Below are positions 42,820-54,267 of a stretch of 64,000 bases of DNA, piece after piece. This DNA is from Deroplatys truncata (lineage: Eukaryota > Arthropoda > Insecta > Mantodea > Mantidae). The position numbers were made by a program, and so were the translations under genes. Numbering within the stretch: the stretch's first letter is position 1; every line of letters starts with the position of its first letter. The notes under the pieces are model-generated. The model searched no databases. It was not told the origin of the DNA and was given only the letters and a program-made list of their open reading frames with translations. The stretch covers positions 676,233,618 to 676,297,617 of the forward strand of contig CM060990.1 in assembly GCA_030765065.1 (NCBI GenBank), written 5' to 3'.

Positions 42820-43085
42820 GTAGGATGAGAATACTCACCTGGTATACAATGCCATTTACGGACGACCAGGTAGTCATTGCACAGGAACAACTAAACAGGT
42901 ATGGACACATCAGGAGAATGCCAGAAGAAAGAATACCCAGAAAATTTTGGGAAAGGGAGAAGATGAATTGGGTAGACCCAGAAATACTTGGATGTAGGAA
43001 TTAAGGACGGGGATTAAAGCAGACGGACTGGAGGAGGAGGAGGAATGGAATGACAGGGATAAGTGGAGCAGAAAAATAAAACTTC
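42820..43085 (+). pseudogene. LINE open frame, extreme C-terminal fragment
   Basis: 'LNRYGHIRRMPEERIPRKFW' matches the tail that follows reverse transcriptase in many insect non-LTR retrotransposons ('R(W/Y)(F/Y)GHV.RM...R.P(R/K)'). In another frame after 43000 the 'DWRRRRNGMTGISGAEK' end mimics the usual 'W.R...D...W' finish. No reverse transcriptase core is present: a 3' fragment from a truncated insertion. Confidence 0.6.
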
Positions 43086-43204
43086 AGGAATAGAAAGATT
43101 TGTACACACTGTGATTCTATATATAAGTAACATTATTGTTATCAGTGTATTTAATTTCTCTATATAACTTATACCATTCTTGTGCAGCGTACCATTAACT
43201 ACAT

Positions 43205-43500
43205 TTATATACCAATCTGTACTAATATTATAAAAGAGAAAATCTGTACGTCTATGTGCATGTGTGCGCACGTATGCGTGCGTGCGCGCGCGCGCGCGCG
43301 TGTGTGTGTATGTTTGTAGGTAGGGTATTATCGGAAACCACTCAACAGATTTTGATACTTTTTCCATCATTGGGAACCACGGACACAGGATACAAAATAT
43401 TTCCATTAATTTTGCAACTGGGGGATTATGGGTTGTTATATTTCCATCACGCAATTTTAGCTCGTTTCTTTGAATACGAATAACACAGACTAATTTTGGC
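43205..43500. repeat. Dispersed repeat with (CG/TG)n run
   Basis: 'actaatattataaaagag' leads into 'gtctatgtgcatgtgtgcgc', a 'gcgcgcgcgcgcgcgtgtgtg' microsatellite (43280-43308), and then 'ggaaaccactcaacagattt'. This order of phrases is known to me from abundant non-coding insect repeats often linked to Helitrons, but no Helitron end was confirmed here. Confidence 0.4.
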
Positions 43501-44464
43501 ACTTTATTGTGAAAATTGTAAGTTTTACTGACTTCCTGCACAAACGGGTAAATTCGGAGACTTAAAATTAAATTGAGTTATTGGAGAGGGGGATTTGCGA
43601 ATCGTGTTTGTGTCACAAATCTCCCTCTAATTTTAGCAAAATGTAATCAAGGCGTATATTCGGTATAATGCTGACAAAACTGAACTTTCGGAGTTTAGCA
43701 CCTAATAAAAGAATGTATCCTACAAGATTCAAAGCTTCTGCTACCCTTATTTGCAATCGCTATTTTCAAACCCTAACATACAATCAACACCCTTAGGCCT
43801 TCTAGACAAAACTTCGTACACTTATAGTACTATAGCACCGAATGATTATGTGTTATCTTACAAACCTTTCTTCTCCTCCTCCTTTTTCTTCTTCCTCCAC
43901 AAGGTATAGGCCTGTGGCCTGTTCCGTCCTCAAATAAACATATCACTCCATCTTGTTAGAAAACTTTATTTAGAAATCTGCACTACTTAACTCATATGTA
44001 AAGGTATTGTAAAAATATTCCCAGGTTTCTATACAACCTCAAAAAGATCCGGAACACGTACTTTTTGGTTATATAGTACCTCGAAGGTTTTAAAAATTAC
44101 TCTTACCTTTATTTTCATTCCCTTAGATACAAAAACATCATTATCATGGCATACATTTCGGTACTTAAGCTACAGAACTTGGTGAAAAGTATAGGATAGG
44201 TAACTGATATTTTAAAAAAATCTAACCCTACGCATATTTTCAATCACTTATGTATAAATTTGCACAATTTGATCAATCTGAAAAGTTTAGGCACTTACCT
44301 ATGCTACAGAAACGAAACATTTTAGGCTACTCACGGCTTACGAAAACCACCTCTAGCCTCACTTTCAACTCTTTATTTACAGACTGCATCCTTGCACCCC
44401 GGGTAGATAGCCAGTATATTATATATGATATAGGTGTTTCAGCGCTGCAACCTACACAGATCTA
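43501..44464. other. Unassigned A+T-rich sequence
   Basis: Nothing recognised except a pyrimidine run near 43875 ('cttctcctcctcctttttct'). Confidence 0.45.
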
Positions 44465-44938
44465 TTGCACCTACCACCCGCAAGAGGAAGGGATGAGGGG
44501 AAGGAACCACAGGAGGCTAGAGGCCGTAGGCAGATAAGCCACAGAGACGCACGGAGGTCCTTAACATTTCCAAGCTCGCAGACCCGTACCACTGCTGGAG
44601 CCGCCGAGAGAGGGCGAAGAACGACCCACCAATCAAGCAGCCCTCTGGTGTCCACGGGAAATACTCTTTCCATTGAGTATGCATCCGTGCCAGTTGCCCA
44701 GCACCGCCATACGCCACGAAACCTAGAAACACACCTGTAAGATGAGAAGGAAACGGAATGAAAGGGAAACGGGGTAGGAAATCGTGGTAGAGAAGAAACT
44801 ACGCCAGCATTCGCCTGTCGACCCGGAGAAATTACGAAAAACCCACGGATCAGAGTGGGGGCTGTCGGGGATCGAGCCCAGGCCTTCCGAATGCGAGTCG
44901 CACACGCTACCACGGCGCCACCTTGCTCCGTTAGTTAG
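44465..44938 (-). mobile_element. SINE-A copy 6
   Basis: Head at the right ('gctaccacggcgccaccttg', B box 'gatcgagccc' in plus reading) and the usual body ('aggaaatcgtggtagag', 'ccagcattcgcctgtcg'). Confidence 0.8.
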
Positions 44939-45169
44939 TATATTATACACATTTTCCACAGGCTTGATGTTGAATATGCGGGATTACCTATGTTTAGTAG
45001 GTCTATATGGAAAGCTAAGAGCAAAGCAATGCACATCTTATATCCAGTAATTATATTTTATTGGTTGTCAAATGACTGCACTCGTACCGAAAACGTGAAG
45101 GCGGGAAACGAATGAGATCCGGCGTGGCGAGGGGCACGTCGGATCAGTCATCGCCACCCCCTCGAGTGA

Positions 45170-45621
45170 ATGTGCCTGGACAGAAGAATGGATGACAGCC
45201 TTGTCGCGAACGGCTGGATACAAGGGAAGTTGTGCAGGATACTAGTGGACATAGGTGCAGCCATGACCGTAATCAGATCTGACGTGACGGAGGGCTTGCC
45301 ATCAAGGAAACCGATTCGGCCCTACCAGATAGTGACGGCATCGGGCGACACCTTGCCTGTGGAGAAGGAATCCTTGCTAGAGTTGATCCTGGGGCGTGTC
45401 TGTGCGTGTTCGTCGCGAGGGTGGTTGAGGATACGATACTGGGACTGGATGTCCCCAGGAGTCACGACGTGACGGTCGACGTCGTCAAGAGGGCCTTACG
45501 ACTCGGTCGGGACGAGGTGATGCTCCGGAGACCCAAAGGACATCCTGGGATCTGCAGGGTGACCCTGACGGAAGATGCAGTCGTACGCGCAAGACGCGAG
45601 CTGACTGTAGGACGCGTTTAG
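45170..45621 (+). pseudogene. Second gypsy-type protease, frameshifted, mutated active site
   Basis: The first frame (from about 45180) reads 'DSLVANGWIQGKLCRILVDI' and on through 'GAAMTVIR', a gypsy-type aspartic protease start in which the Asp-Thr-Gly triad has become Asp-Ile-Gly. Similarity passes at about 45405 into the next frame, with 'VVEDTILGLDVPRSHDVTVD', the 'ILGLD' end of the protease, and 'RLGRDEVMLRRP'. The start is taken from the beginning of similarity, because no gag with its own start is visible upstream. It is unlike the protease of the 26-37 kb element in sequence and strand, so it belongs to a different lineage. Confidence 0.8.
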
Positions 45622-45960
45622 GAGGTCAGCGCTCAAAGAACCTCAGGGACCGTCTCCACGATGTGCACAAGATGGCCCGTCAACACAACCAAGGAGCAAG
45701 GGACCGGTTGAGGACCCATTACGACCGGCAAGCACAATCGAGCTTTACAGTAGGGCGATCTGGTATAGTTGTATCGCCTTACGGACCAAAGGGTGTTGCG
45801 CCAAGCGTTAACAACCATGGCAAGGACCGTACTGTCTGGTAAACAGGATCGATGATGTAGTCTATCGCACCTAGAAGCTGCCCCAAGGTAAGATGCTGGT
45901 GGTACACTTAGATCGTCTAGCTCGCTATGGCAGTATTGGTCGGGACGAACAGTGTGACCG
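45622..45960 (+). pseudogene. Second gypsy element, integrase C-terminal remnant
   Basis: Directly after the protease come 'RDRLHDVHKMARQHNQGARD' and a 'HYDRQA' stretch, then the 'W.GPY' region ('PWQGPYCLVNRIDDVVYRT') and 'KMLVVHLDRLARYG', the classic end of a gypsy-group Pol. Stops interrupt it. As in the array at 26-37 kb, reverse transcriptase, RNase H and the integrase core are missing between the two. Confidence 0.8.
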
Positions 45961-46023
45961 CGCGCGCGAATTACCTATTGGCGGTGCGAGCGCAACCCGA
46001 CTCGCCTACCTGGCCGACTGGGT

Positions 46024-46310
46024 GTAGTTAATGGCCGGTACCTTCCAGAACAATAGTCATTGTGTGCAGCTTCCCCGCTCCAGAGGATTCCTTTGGACCG
46101 TATAGATTAGATTCCGCTTTGTATGTCGGCCGGCCTATATAAAGGTCTGCTCTTGCCCGAGAGTTTATTTGAGTTCAGAAATGACGAAGAGAAAAGTGGA
46201 CAGCGAAAAAGGACAGTGCCAGTGCAGTTCAACTGCGAGTTGTGATTCGATGGATCAGTTGTGTTGTGTTCAGAGTGCGTGCCATCAAGTGTAATGTTTG
46301 TGCTACGCTA
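46024..46310 (+). repeat. Probable 3' LTR of the second gypsy element (partial)
   Basis: Begins 'tgtagttaatggccgg' soon after the Pol end. It carries a good TATA box ('cctatataaag', 46134-46144) followed by 'cgagagtttatttgagttca', the expected position of a transcription start. The matching 5' LTR is not in the window, so the right limit is approximate. Confidence 0.55.
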
Positions 46311-46429
46311 AGTGCCTAAGTGATAAATAATGCTTGCTTTGCAGTAACTGGTGTAAACTGAGGTAAACTTTGAATTTATTTTCAACAATTTATAGTTGAT
46401 GCATTGCTCATCTGCAAGAACAAGGCAAA

Positions 46430-46610
46430 TTTGAGGACCTATCATTTGAACCAGTACTTCAAAATCATCTGGTGTCACACTGTTTAAATTTTTAAATTCA
46501 GCACCATTATTTAATTTCAAGTCCTTTAAATTATTTTCAGTATATTCTGTGCCAGTTGGAGAAACTTGAGCATCCACTAACGTCGTTTACTTGTATTTTT
46601 CTTGAGAGAG
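46430..46610 (-). pseudogene. PIF/Harbinger transposase N-terminal fragment
   Basis: The minus frame near 46540-46450 reads 'LNNGAEFKNLNSVTPDDFEV' then 'LVQMIGPQI', matching the segment before the catalytic domain in Harbinger transposases ('F.NF.RM...DFE.LL..IGP.I'). A second frame just upstream has 'KNTSKRR', like the preceding 'RR.W.R' part. The frame then becomes unrelated. A small, broken fragment. Confidence 0.55.
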
Positions 46611-46679
46611 AAATATAATACGCAAGCAGCATTATGACCCATGACCAGGGAATAGAGGGACACCTCGCATCACGATCCA

Positions 46680-47156
46680 ACGCGGTTCTTTTGTGCTTAC
46701 CAACCCCAGGAGGGACGGTAGAAGGTAAAGGAACCACGGGAAACTATAGGCCGCAAGCAGGCCGGGCGACAGAGGCGCGCAGAGGTCCCTATTGAAGCCA
46801 ATTTTGTTGACCCGCTCACATCGGCGGTGTGCTCAGAGAAGGCTTCCCTCAGGCGTAACCGGGGAGAACTCGACCCATATGAGGTGGCTCAGAGAAGCCA
46901 GGGGCGTGAATAACTTTCCAACGGGCAAGCATCTGCGCCATCTGTGCGGCAATGAACGACACTACACAGCCCCTAAGCCCACCTGAAACATAGGTGAAAT
47001 GAAATGGTAGAAAATTCGTGGTAGTAGAGAAACCACCCCAGAATTCGCCTTACCGGCCAGGGAAAACCACAGAAAAGACAGCATGGTCACAGTGGCCGAC
47101 CCCAGGACCTCCTAAATGCAAGTCTCACGCGTTACCACGGAGCCATCTCGCTCAGT
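46680..47156 (-). mobile_element. SINE-A copy 7
   Basis: Head at the right ('cacgcgttaccacggagcca', ending 'tctcgctcagt') and body with 'agaaaattcgtggtagtaga' and 'ccagaattcgccttac'. Confidence 0.8.
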
Positions 47157-47869
47157 AAACAGCACTAATACCCGCAAATATTTCACACAAAGACATGTTT
47201 GCGACTGGATGTGGATAACTTTTCAACTTTCGTGCAAACACAGTGAGGTTCCACAAACTGTTCACAAATATTTAGTGCATTTGTTTGCCTGTTCACAAAC
47301 ATCTATATCAGTAGTATCTGATGCAACGTTCACATCTCTTTCTTTGCCCAGTACAAATCCACATCATCTTTTATTCTTTCATTCAGATTATATTAGTCAA
47401 GATATTCTCTAGAAACAGTTTCATATGAGGCAACATTGACATAGTTGCATTCAGCATACAGCAACCAGGTTTCTTAGTGACGAGCTGATGCGAAGGAAAA
47501 AGAAAGTATTGCACATTTGCAAACACAAAATTTCACACTTAGGGCCTAAATATACAACAACGAATATTTCGGAAACTTATGGTATGAAAAACGTTAATGG
47601 ACAAAAGTGTCTATTCTAAGAGGCTCCACATTCTCCCTGTATTTATTTCTATTTTAAATACCTTATGGCTACTTACGACTTTGAAAATCCACCAAAATCC
47701 CTAGTTTTTATCCATTTCTTAAAAAATGCATCTGTACAATGCCAGGTAAGAAAACTACGTTAATATAAAGTGTTAACCATGGAATTAACCGTATTGTATG
47801 CCTACTTCATGTTTATATATAACCTCCTAATACGCTCTTCAAGCGATTGTAATCTGATGAGATGGTTCA
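47157..47869. other. Unassigned A+T-rich sequence
   Basis: Nothing recognised. Confidence 0.45.
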
Positions 47870-48120
47870 GGCAGTACCGCCCAAGGTTTGAAATCAGGAG
47901 ACACCGGATTCAAATCCCGAGGTGACCAGCTACCTTAACCGTTTACCCAGGTTACTTACTATGCAAATAATGGGATGTATTTTCATGTACAGAAGGCTCC
48001 AAATGTTTTCCGATGGACCAAGGGGTGTAGAGGAAAAGGGGGAAGAAATGTCTGCTCGACTAGTCATGCCTGGCTATAGCCAACAGTAAGTGCCGGTACC
48101 GTCTCAAAGGTCACATGTAG
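47870..48120 (+). mobile_element. SINE-D, tRNA-derived
   Basis: Head 'gagatggttcaggcagtacc' with B box 'ccggattcaaatcccgagg' about 40 bases downstream. The body phrase 'ggctccaaatgttttcc' followed by 'ggggtgta' is also found, inverted, near 53800-53850, supporting a repeat family. No target duplication identified. Confidence 0.5.
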
Positions 48121-49148
48121 ATACTTCTGTGTATGCTCGTATAATTCAGCGACCTGACTCTAAGAGGAAAGAAATCTTTTCTCATTACTAGATCTATTCA
48201 AGCGAAATAAGTTAACATTTTCTTTGCATAATATGTTGTTTAAAAATCAAATATTACACTCTTTATGCGGGAGCTACACAAGTTTAAGATTCAGTAATTT
48301 TCTTGAGAAACAAGCTTCGCATAATGTATATCTTGTTTTTAACGTTTGTTGCTAGTAATAAATACTACTACTACTCCTCCTCCTCCTCCTACTACTACTA
48401 CTACTACTACTACTAATAATAATAATAATAATAGTTTCATCATTATCATCAATAGAATGTTCTATGCGTACTCCGAAGCAGAGGGTATTTATTACCTTGA
48501 ATATAGGTAAGTTCGTTTTGCCTTTTAATTTTCATAGACATTGATCACAACGTTTAGCGCTAAGTGTGTAGTTCCATACAGTTGGCACATTCAGTACTGA
48601 TAATATTCAAGTAATGTTTTAGAATATGGAAGCAAAAGTAATATTAATGTCAAACTGTTGAAGCAGTTTGGGCACAATTAAGTGCAACATTACATTTTCT
48701 TCAAAATGAGATATATTTTGTGTTCGTTACTGAAAAACGAATAAAGATTGTTTTATTTGAAAAAAAACCCACACACATACAACGAAATGAAGAAAAACCG
48801 TGCCAGTCGTATAGTGGACGTAGGGTAAAAACACTTATGTAGGTATTGTACCCAAAAGGAGAAAATGTTAAAAGATACGAGGAAACAGCATTTAGCGCAA
48901 AATACACAGTTTCTATATAGCTGTTTTATTCGGTTAGGATAACATATAAGCTAAATTTTCAAAATAGTGACCCGAAAGTGTTAATGCAGACAGGCTGATG
49001 TGCTTTTGATGCAATTGGTTCATTTGAAAGCACTCTATTCTGATAATGAAATTGCTTTCAAGTTACAAATCTGAAGATGGGGGAAAAAACTTGGGTACTT
49101 TGTATTACGATTCACGTTCTGAATTCTTAAAATGCTTCTTTTCCCTGG
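48121..49148. other. Unassigned A+T-rich sequence
   Basis: Nothing recognised apart from the microsatellite at 48361-48435. Confidence 0.45.
48361..48435. repeat. Compound trinucleotide microsatellite (ACT/CCT/ACT/AAT)
   Basis: 'tactactactactcctcc' runs into more act and then aat units. Its act core is the complement-strand motif of the large array at 2451. Confidence 0.95.
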
Positions 49149-49690
49149 TCTGGAATGGAATGGGATGTATAACGGAGGGGACTCGACCCAATCCAGTGAA
49201 TGAGGATATTGTGCTTGTGCCCCTCGAGAGGGCGCCCCCGGGAGGAAGGGACGAGGTGAGAGACACCGAAACACCAGGCGGCCGGAACCTGGATTGACGG
49301 CACAGCAATGACAAGGTTCCTAAAGTTTCCAGATTGAGACGTCCTGACAGTCGGGCAGGCAAACCGTAGGTCCCCCCCCAAGAGGCGGTCCGTATACCCT
49401 GGCAACCAGCCGAAGACGGAGAGACGGATAAGGTTCCACAGAGAGCACCCTTTTTCTCTGCCACGCCGCACCGGAACACCATCGCCGATGCATTCAACCC
49501 TGAAACAGACCTAACGGGGTTAAGGATGAATGAAATGAGGAATGAAACGATATTCGGGGTCCGAGATAAATCATATCAGCATTCGCCTGACGACCCCGGA
49601 AAACTCCCGAAAAAAACCCGTGGGTCAGATTGGGTGGTCGCCGGGAAGCGAACTAGGGATCTTCCGAATGCGTTACCGCGGCGTCACCTG
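49149..49690 (-). mobile_element. SINE-A copy 8, long
   Basis: Full-length body from 'ggaggggactcgacccaatc' at the left to the head near 49690 ('cttccgaatgcgttaccgcg'). Contains a single version of the 112-bp segment that is triplicated in copy 2 ('gcgcccccgggaggaaggg'). Confidence 0.8.
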
Positions 49691-50016
49691 GACGTAAACT
49701 GGAAGATCCGCAGTTCAAATATCGGCTATGACATTGAATTTTTCAATCCGATTCTATCTTTCCAACCTTGTCCTACACACGGCTTGAGTGAAAGAGTCTT
49801 CTTGTTAATTGAGATGAACTGCCATTGCAAACTTCGTTGTAAGTATAAGAAGAATGCAGTAGCCCAAACGATAGTCAGATTTTTATGTGATGTCTTTGAA
49901 ACTCCACAATCTAACGTGTTGCATTCATATAACTTTCTCTTCTCACCATTCTACAAATTCTTTTTTCTAAATCTCATTTTTCTGTCTACTTCTTATAATC
50001 CAGATAAACTTGCAAA
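49691..50016. other. Unassigned, starts with a tRNA-like scrap
   Basis: 'gatccgcagttcaaatatcg' near 49710 resembles the SINE head at 39360. The remainder, up to the SINE-C target copy, is unrecognised. Confidence 0.4.
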
Positions 50017-50024
50017 TCACATTT

Positions 50025-50271
50025 AGCCTATCTCTGTGGTGTGGGGGTCTGCCTCACATTCAAGAGGTCCCGAGTTCGAATCTCGGTTAGAGTGAATTAC
50101 CTGGATAAAGTTTTTTCCAGGGTTTCCTCTTATCCTGAGAAGACGGATGTCAAATTATAATTTCTAGGGACCTCGGGCCCATTTGAGCATCATTTTAACC
50201 ATTTCGTTCATTCACCGTCCGTAATGGCCTACCCGATTAAAGGACTTTAATTAAATACCAAAAGAAGAAGT
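50025..50271 (+). mobile_element. SINE-C with 8-bp target duplication
   Basis: Head 'gcctatctctgtggtgtggg', B box 'gagttcgaatctcgg', body with 'ccagggtttcctcttatcc', tail 'ctttaattaaatacc'. Flanked by 'tcacattt' at 50017-50024 and 50272-50279. Confidence 0.75.
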
Positions 50272-50389
50272 TCACATTTACACATTTCGTTGTAGTATAC
50301 GTAGATAAAGCGATAGTCACATTTTCAAAAAGCCTTGTCACTACGTAATGCTTTGAAATTCCATGCTGTTTGTATGACCGCGACAAAAA

Positions 50390-51060
50390 TAAAACGAATA
50401 GCGACTTCTCAGTTACAAAAAAGTACTCAAACCAGTAACAAAAAATATCTAGGAAATAATTAATCTCATAAAATATATGTATAACAAACTGCGTGCATTA
50501 ACGGGGTCTGCATTTCTTGTGTAGCAAAACTTTGTCCAGTCTTTTAGAGTTTACCAATTATACAAAAGTCATTCAGAATGAAGAAGACTTGAGAGGCTCT
50601 TCTCATTAATTTCAAAATATATGTTTCATTTGTCATGAAAATATTTTAAACAGAGAGTATTTTAATCAAAATCATTAGAGCCATTTTTAAGAACATAAAA
50701 AATTTAGAAAATTTTTCCATGTAAACGGTTGTTCAGAATGGAGATTTTCTTGAAAATCCTAGCTCACATCTTTGAAAGATGATAAACTTAAATATCAAGT
50801 TTGGTATTTAATCGACTTCTCGCTTTGGATTTATGTTGTTCACAGACACAGGCATATGGAGCTTTTGCTATAAAATATGTGTTGCATTCACGTGACTTTC
50901 TCTACTCACTCTTCTACAAACTATCCTTACAAAGCTTATTTTGCATCTTTGTCATGTTAATACCTATACACCTTCATCACTTATTTACACAATTCGTTGT
51001 AGGTATAACCAGAACATATTAAGCTAAAGCGATAGCCAAATCCCTCAAAGCTGATCGCTA
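50390..51060 (+). repeat. Rep1 dispersed repeat, copy 2
   Basis: Collinear with 12938-13420 and 51780-52170 ('ttagagccatttttaagaa', 'ggagattttcttgaaaatc', 'ttatgttgttcacagac'). It ends soon after the 'cacagac' phrase, without the tandem units of copy 3. Confidence 0.75.
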
Positions 51061-51067
51061 TGTGATA

Positions 51068-51610
51068 GGTTTGGATTGGTTGGCTACGGAGGGGACTCGA
51101 CACTGATCCACAGTGGATATTGTGCCTACACTCCACAAGGGGGCGTCTCCGGGAGGAGGGATGAGACGAGACAAGACGCCGGGCGTCAGCAACCAGAAAT
51201 GACGGCACAGGAATGGCAGGGTCCCTAAGTTTTCAGATAGGGACTCCCCGTCAGACCGAGGACTCCACCCAGCACAGAGGGGGTCCAACGCCCCTCAAGG
51301 AAGTTAGGATACCCCCGACAGCCAGGCGAAAGTCGAGGGACGGAGAGTCACAAAAAGCATCTTTTTCCCCTGCCACACTGCACCGAAACACCATCGCTGA
51401 CACTTCCAACCCTGAAAGAGACCAACGGATGAAAAATGAAGGAAAATGAGAATGGAGATGAAATGGAGGTTCAGGAAATTCGGGGATGTGAAAATCCTTC
51501 CCAGCATTCGCCTGGCAACCCGGGAAAAAACTTCGAAAAAACCCATGAGTCAGGAAGGTCGGCCAGAGGAATCGAACCCACGACCTCCCGAATGCGAGCC
51601 ACAGACGTGA
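51068..51610 (-). mobile_element. SINE-A copy 9
   Basis: Full body from 'ggaggggactcgacactgat' to the head ('gaatcgaacccacgacctcc', then 'gaatgcgagccacagac'). Followed at the head side by a GAAA run. Confidence 0.8.
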
Positions 51611-51621
51611 ACACGAACACG

Positions 51622-51659
<38 letters not shown>

Positions 51660-51690
51660 GGAAGGAAAGGGAAAGGGAAGGGAGAAAGAA
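51622..51690. repeat. (GAAA)n microsatellite
   Basis: About nine perfect gaaa units, then 'gggaaggaaagggaaaggga' variants. It gives rise to a Lys/Glu-rich frame that is not a gene. Confidence 0.95.
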
Positions 51691-51779
51691 AAACATTAGC
51701 AGTTGAGAGAAGTGTAATGTATTTGAAAATTCAAACTAATAAGAAAGAATATTTCAGAATAGGTAAAATATAAAAGTTA

Positions 51780-53400
51780 TTTGACATAAAATAAAAATGC
51801 TATTGATATAAATTTTGTTCTTTAACAAGATCTACAGCTGTTGTGCGGTAAGATTTTGTCTCTCTCTTTCGATTTACTAATTATCAAAAATCATTGACAA
51901 TAAAGACTAATTTATAGACTATTCCTAGAAAGTAAAATATATATATTCTATTTATCATGAAAATAGCTTAAACATATGTATTTTAATCAAAATTTTAGAG
52001 CCATTTTAGAAACAATAAAAAATTTCGAAAACTGTTCAATGTAAAGGGTAGTTTGGAGTGGGGGATTTTCTTTAAAATCTCAGTGTCATATTCTTGGAAG
52101 TAGTTGGAATAAACACTAAGTTCGGTTTTTAACCAACTTTTTGCTATTGAGTCAAGCTGTTCGGGCGCGCGGACCTTTTTCTAAAAATAAATTCATTGGA
52201 TTCAGGGAGTCACAAACGTGATTTCTGGTGAAATTACGACGCTGAATTTTTAGGTGGAACACAACACTTTCTCTACTTACTGTAGCTACGAAGTAGAGAA
52301 ATTAAAAATGCCTACTTTGGATTCAGAGGTCTCAAAACATGTATTTCCGTTGAATCTCGTTATTCAATTTTTGGGTGGAATACAATACTTGCTCTACTTA
52401 CTGTAGCTACGCAGTAGAGAAGATAAAAATGGCTTCTTCGGATTCAGGGAGTCTCAAAACGTGTATTTCCGGTGAATCTCTTTATTGAATTTTTGGATGG
52501 AACACAATACTTTCTCTATCTCCTGTAGCTAAGTAGAGAAAGTAAAAATGCTTTGTTTGGATTCAGGGAGTCTCAAAACGAGTATTTCCGATTTTTGGGT
52601 GGAACACAATACTTTCTCTATCTCCTGTAGCTACGTAGTAGAAAAAGTTAAAATGCTTTGTTTGGATTCAGGGAGTTTCAAAACGAGTATTTCCGATGAA
52701 TATCATTGAATTTTTTGGGTGGAATACAATACTTTCTCTACCTCCTGTAGCTACGTAGTAGAGAAATTAAAAATGCTTTGTTTGGATTCAGGGAGTCTCA
52801 AAACGTGTATTTTCAGTGAACCTCGTTATTCAATTTTTGGGCGGAACACAATACTTGCTCTACTTACTGTAACTACGTAGTAGAGAAAGTAAAAAAGCTT
52901 TGTTTGGTTTCAGGGAGTCTCAAAACGAGTATTTCCGTTCCGAGTATAAATCCCGTTATTCAATTTTGGGTGCTTTACTTGCTGTAACTACGTAGTAGAG
53001 AAAGTAAAAACGCTTTCTTTGGATTCAGGGAGTCTCAAAACGAGCATTTCCGACGAATCTCTTTATTGAATTTTTGGGTGGAATATAATACTTTAACTAC
53101 CTCGTGTAACTACCTATTAGAGAAAGTAAAAATGCTTTCTTTGGATTCAGAGGGGTCTCAAAACGTGTATTTCCGAAGAATCTCTTTATTGAATTTTTGG
53201 ATGAAATACAATACTTTCTCTATCTCAAGTAACTACGTAGTGGGGAAATTAAAAATGCTTTCTTTGGATTCAGGGAGTCTCAAAACGTGTATTTCCAGTG
53301 AATCTCGTTATTCAATTTTTGGGTGGAATACAATACTTTCCCTGCTGGTAAATAGTAAAGACAGTAAAAAGAAGAATTGTGGTATAGATAAACGGCTGTT
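51780..53400 (+). repeat. Rep1 dispersed repeat, copy 3, with long tandem part
   Basis: The first ~390 bp match copies 1 and 2; the rest is an expanded tandem array (52170-53370). No coding potential. Within a copy the unique part always precedes the tandem part, so the array belongs to the family and is not a separate satellite. Confidence 0.8.
52170..53370. repeat. ~115-bp tandem array inside Rep1, about ten units
   Basis: Each unit holds 'gtagagaaagtaaaaatgct', 'ttggattcagggagtctcaa', 'aacgtgtatttccggtgaat' and 'atttttgggtggaacacaat' in that order, with starts near 52284, 52411, 52530, 52638, 52757, 52880, 52997, 53117 and 53239. Unit length varies from about 108 to 127 bp. A short palindrome, 'ctacgtag', lies at most unit junctions. 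Confidence 0.9.
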
Positions 53401-54265
53401 TGTCGTTAGGCATCTTGCATGCAACCAAATAGGGAAAAGTGTAACTTGACTGTAACTTGAAATAATTCCTGGACTAAATTGTTGTCAGATTAAGGTAAAG
53501 TGCATGGAAAAACCATACTTTATAAGGACATTATGAAAATAAAGAACATAGGTTAGTTGATAATGGGTAGAGGAAGTAGTGAATATTGAAAACTATGCCA
53601 TTTTGTTTTAACACTTGCTCATTATACAATAATATGATGCCTCTAATTCCTAAAAATTTGTTTGTATACCGTTTATGTCACTGTGCTGTAATGTTATTGC
53701 TGTTTTCTTTTCACATTTATTACTTTCTTATAGCCAAGTCTAAGGGAAATGTGTTGGAATGATATTTTCTTTAGCACTCCAACTTCGTAGAGCAGGTATG
53801 AGCCAAGACACGCAGCTTACACCCCTAGAGGTGGAATGGAAAACATTTGGAGCCGTCTGTACCACATTTCCTCTCTCTTAATCCCTCTCATTCCAATCGG
53901 TTATTTTGTAGGCCGGGTCTGGGGACTAAGTCTGAAGAGAAGTTTCTACCCTACAGTCTGAAATAAAAACGTTTACGGAAACTCTCCCTGTACATAAGAC
54001 GGATTTGAGGGTAACCCTTTGATCAAATCTGTCTGAAAATGTCCTTGCGAATAGAGGGTACTGAGGGGGCCGGCGTCGCGAAGCTACATCTGAAAACGTC
54101 AGGGACCCCGCCTGTGACGTGCCTTATTCTCGGCACTTGTTTCTCCTTGCATAGCTCAAATCAGAAGCTGAAATTCAAAGTGTCTGTTTTCATGAACCAT
54201 AAATTCTTTACTCATTTTCCAAGCAATTTACATATAGTTACATTTTCTCTATCCACAATTTGTCC
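53401..54265. other. Unassigned, with an inverted SINE-D body scrap
   Basis: 'ggaaaacatttggagcc' near 53830 is the reverse complement of the SINE-D body phrase at 48000. Nothing else recognised. Confidence 0.4.
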
Positions 54266-54267
54266 TC

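Noticed and set aside
49526-50026. 166-codon plus-strand frame
   Set aside because: The first half is SINE-A copy 8 read antisense and the rest is A+T-rich sequence without similarity.
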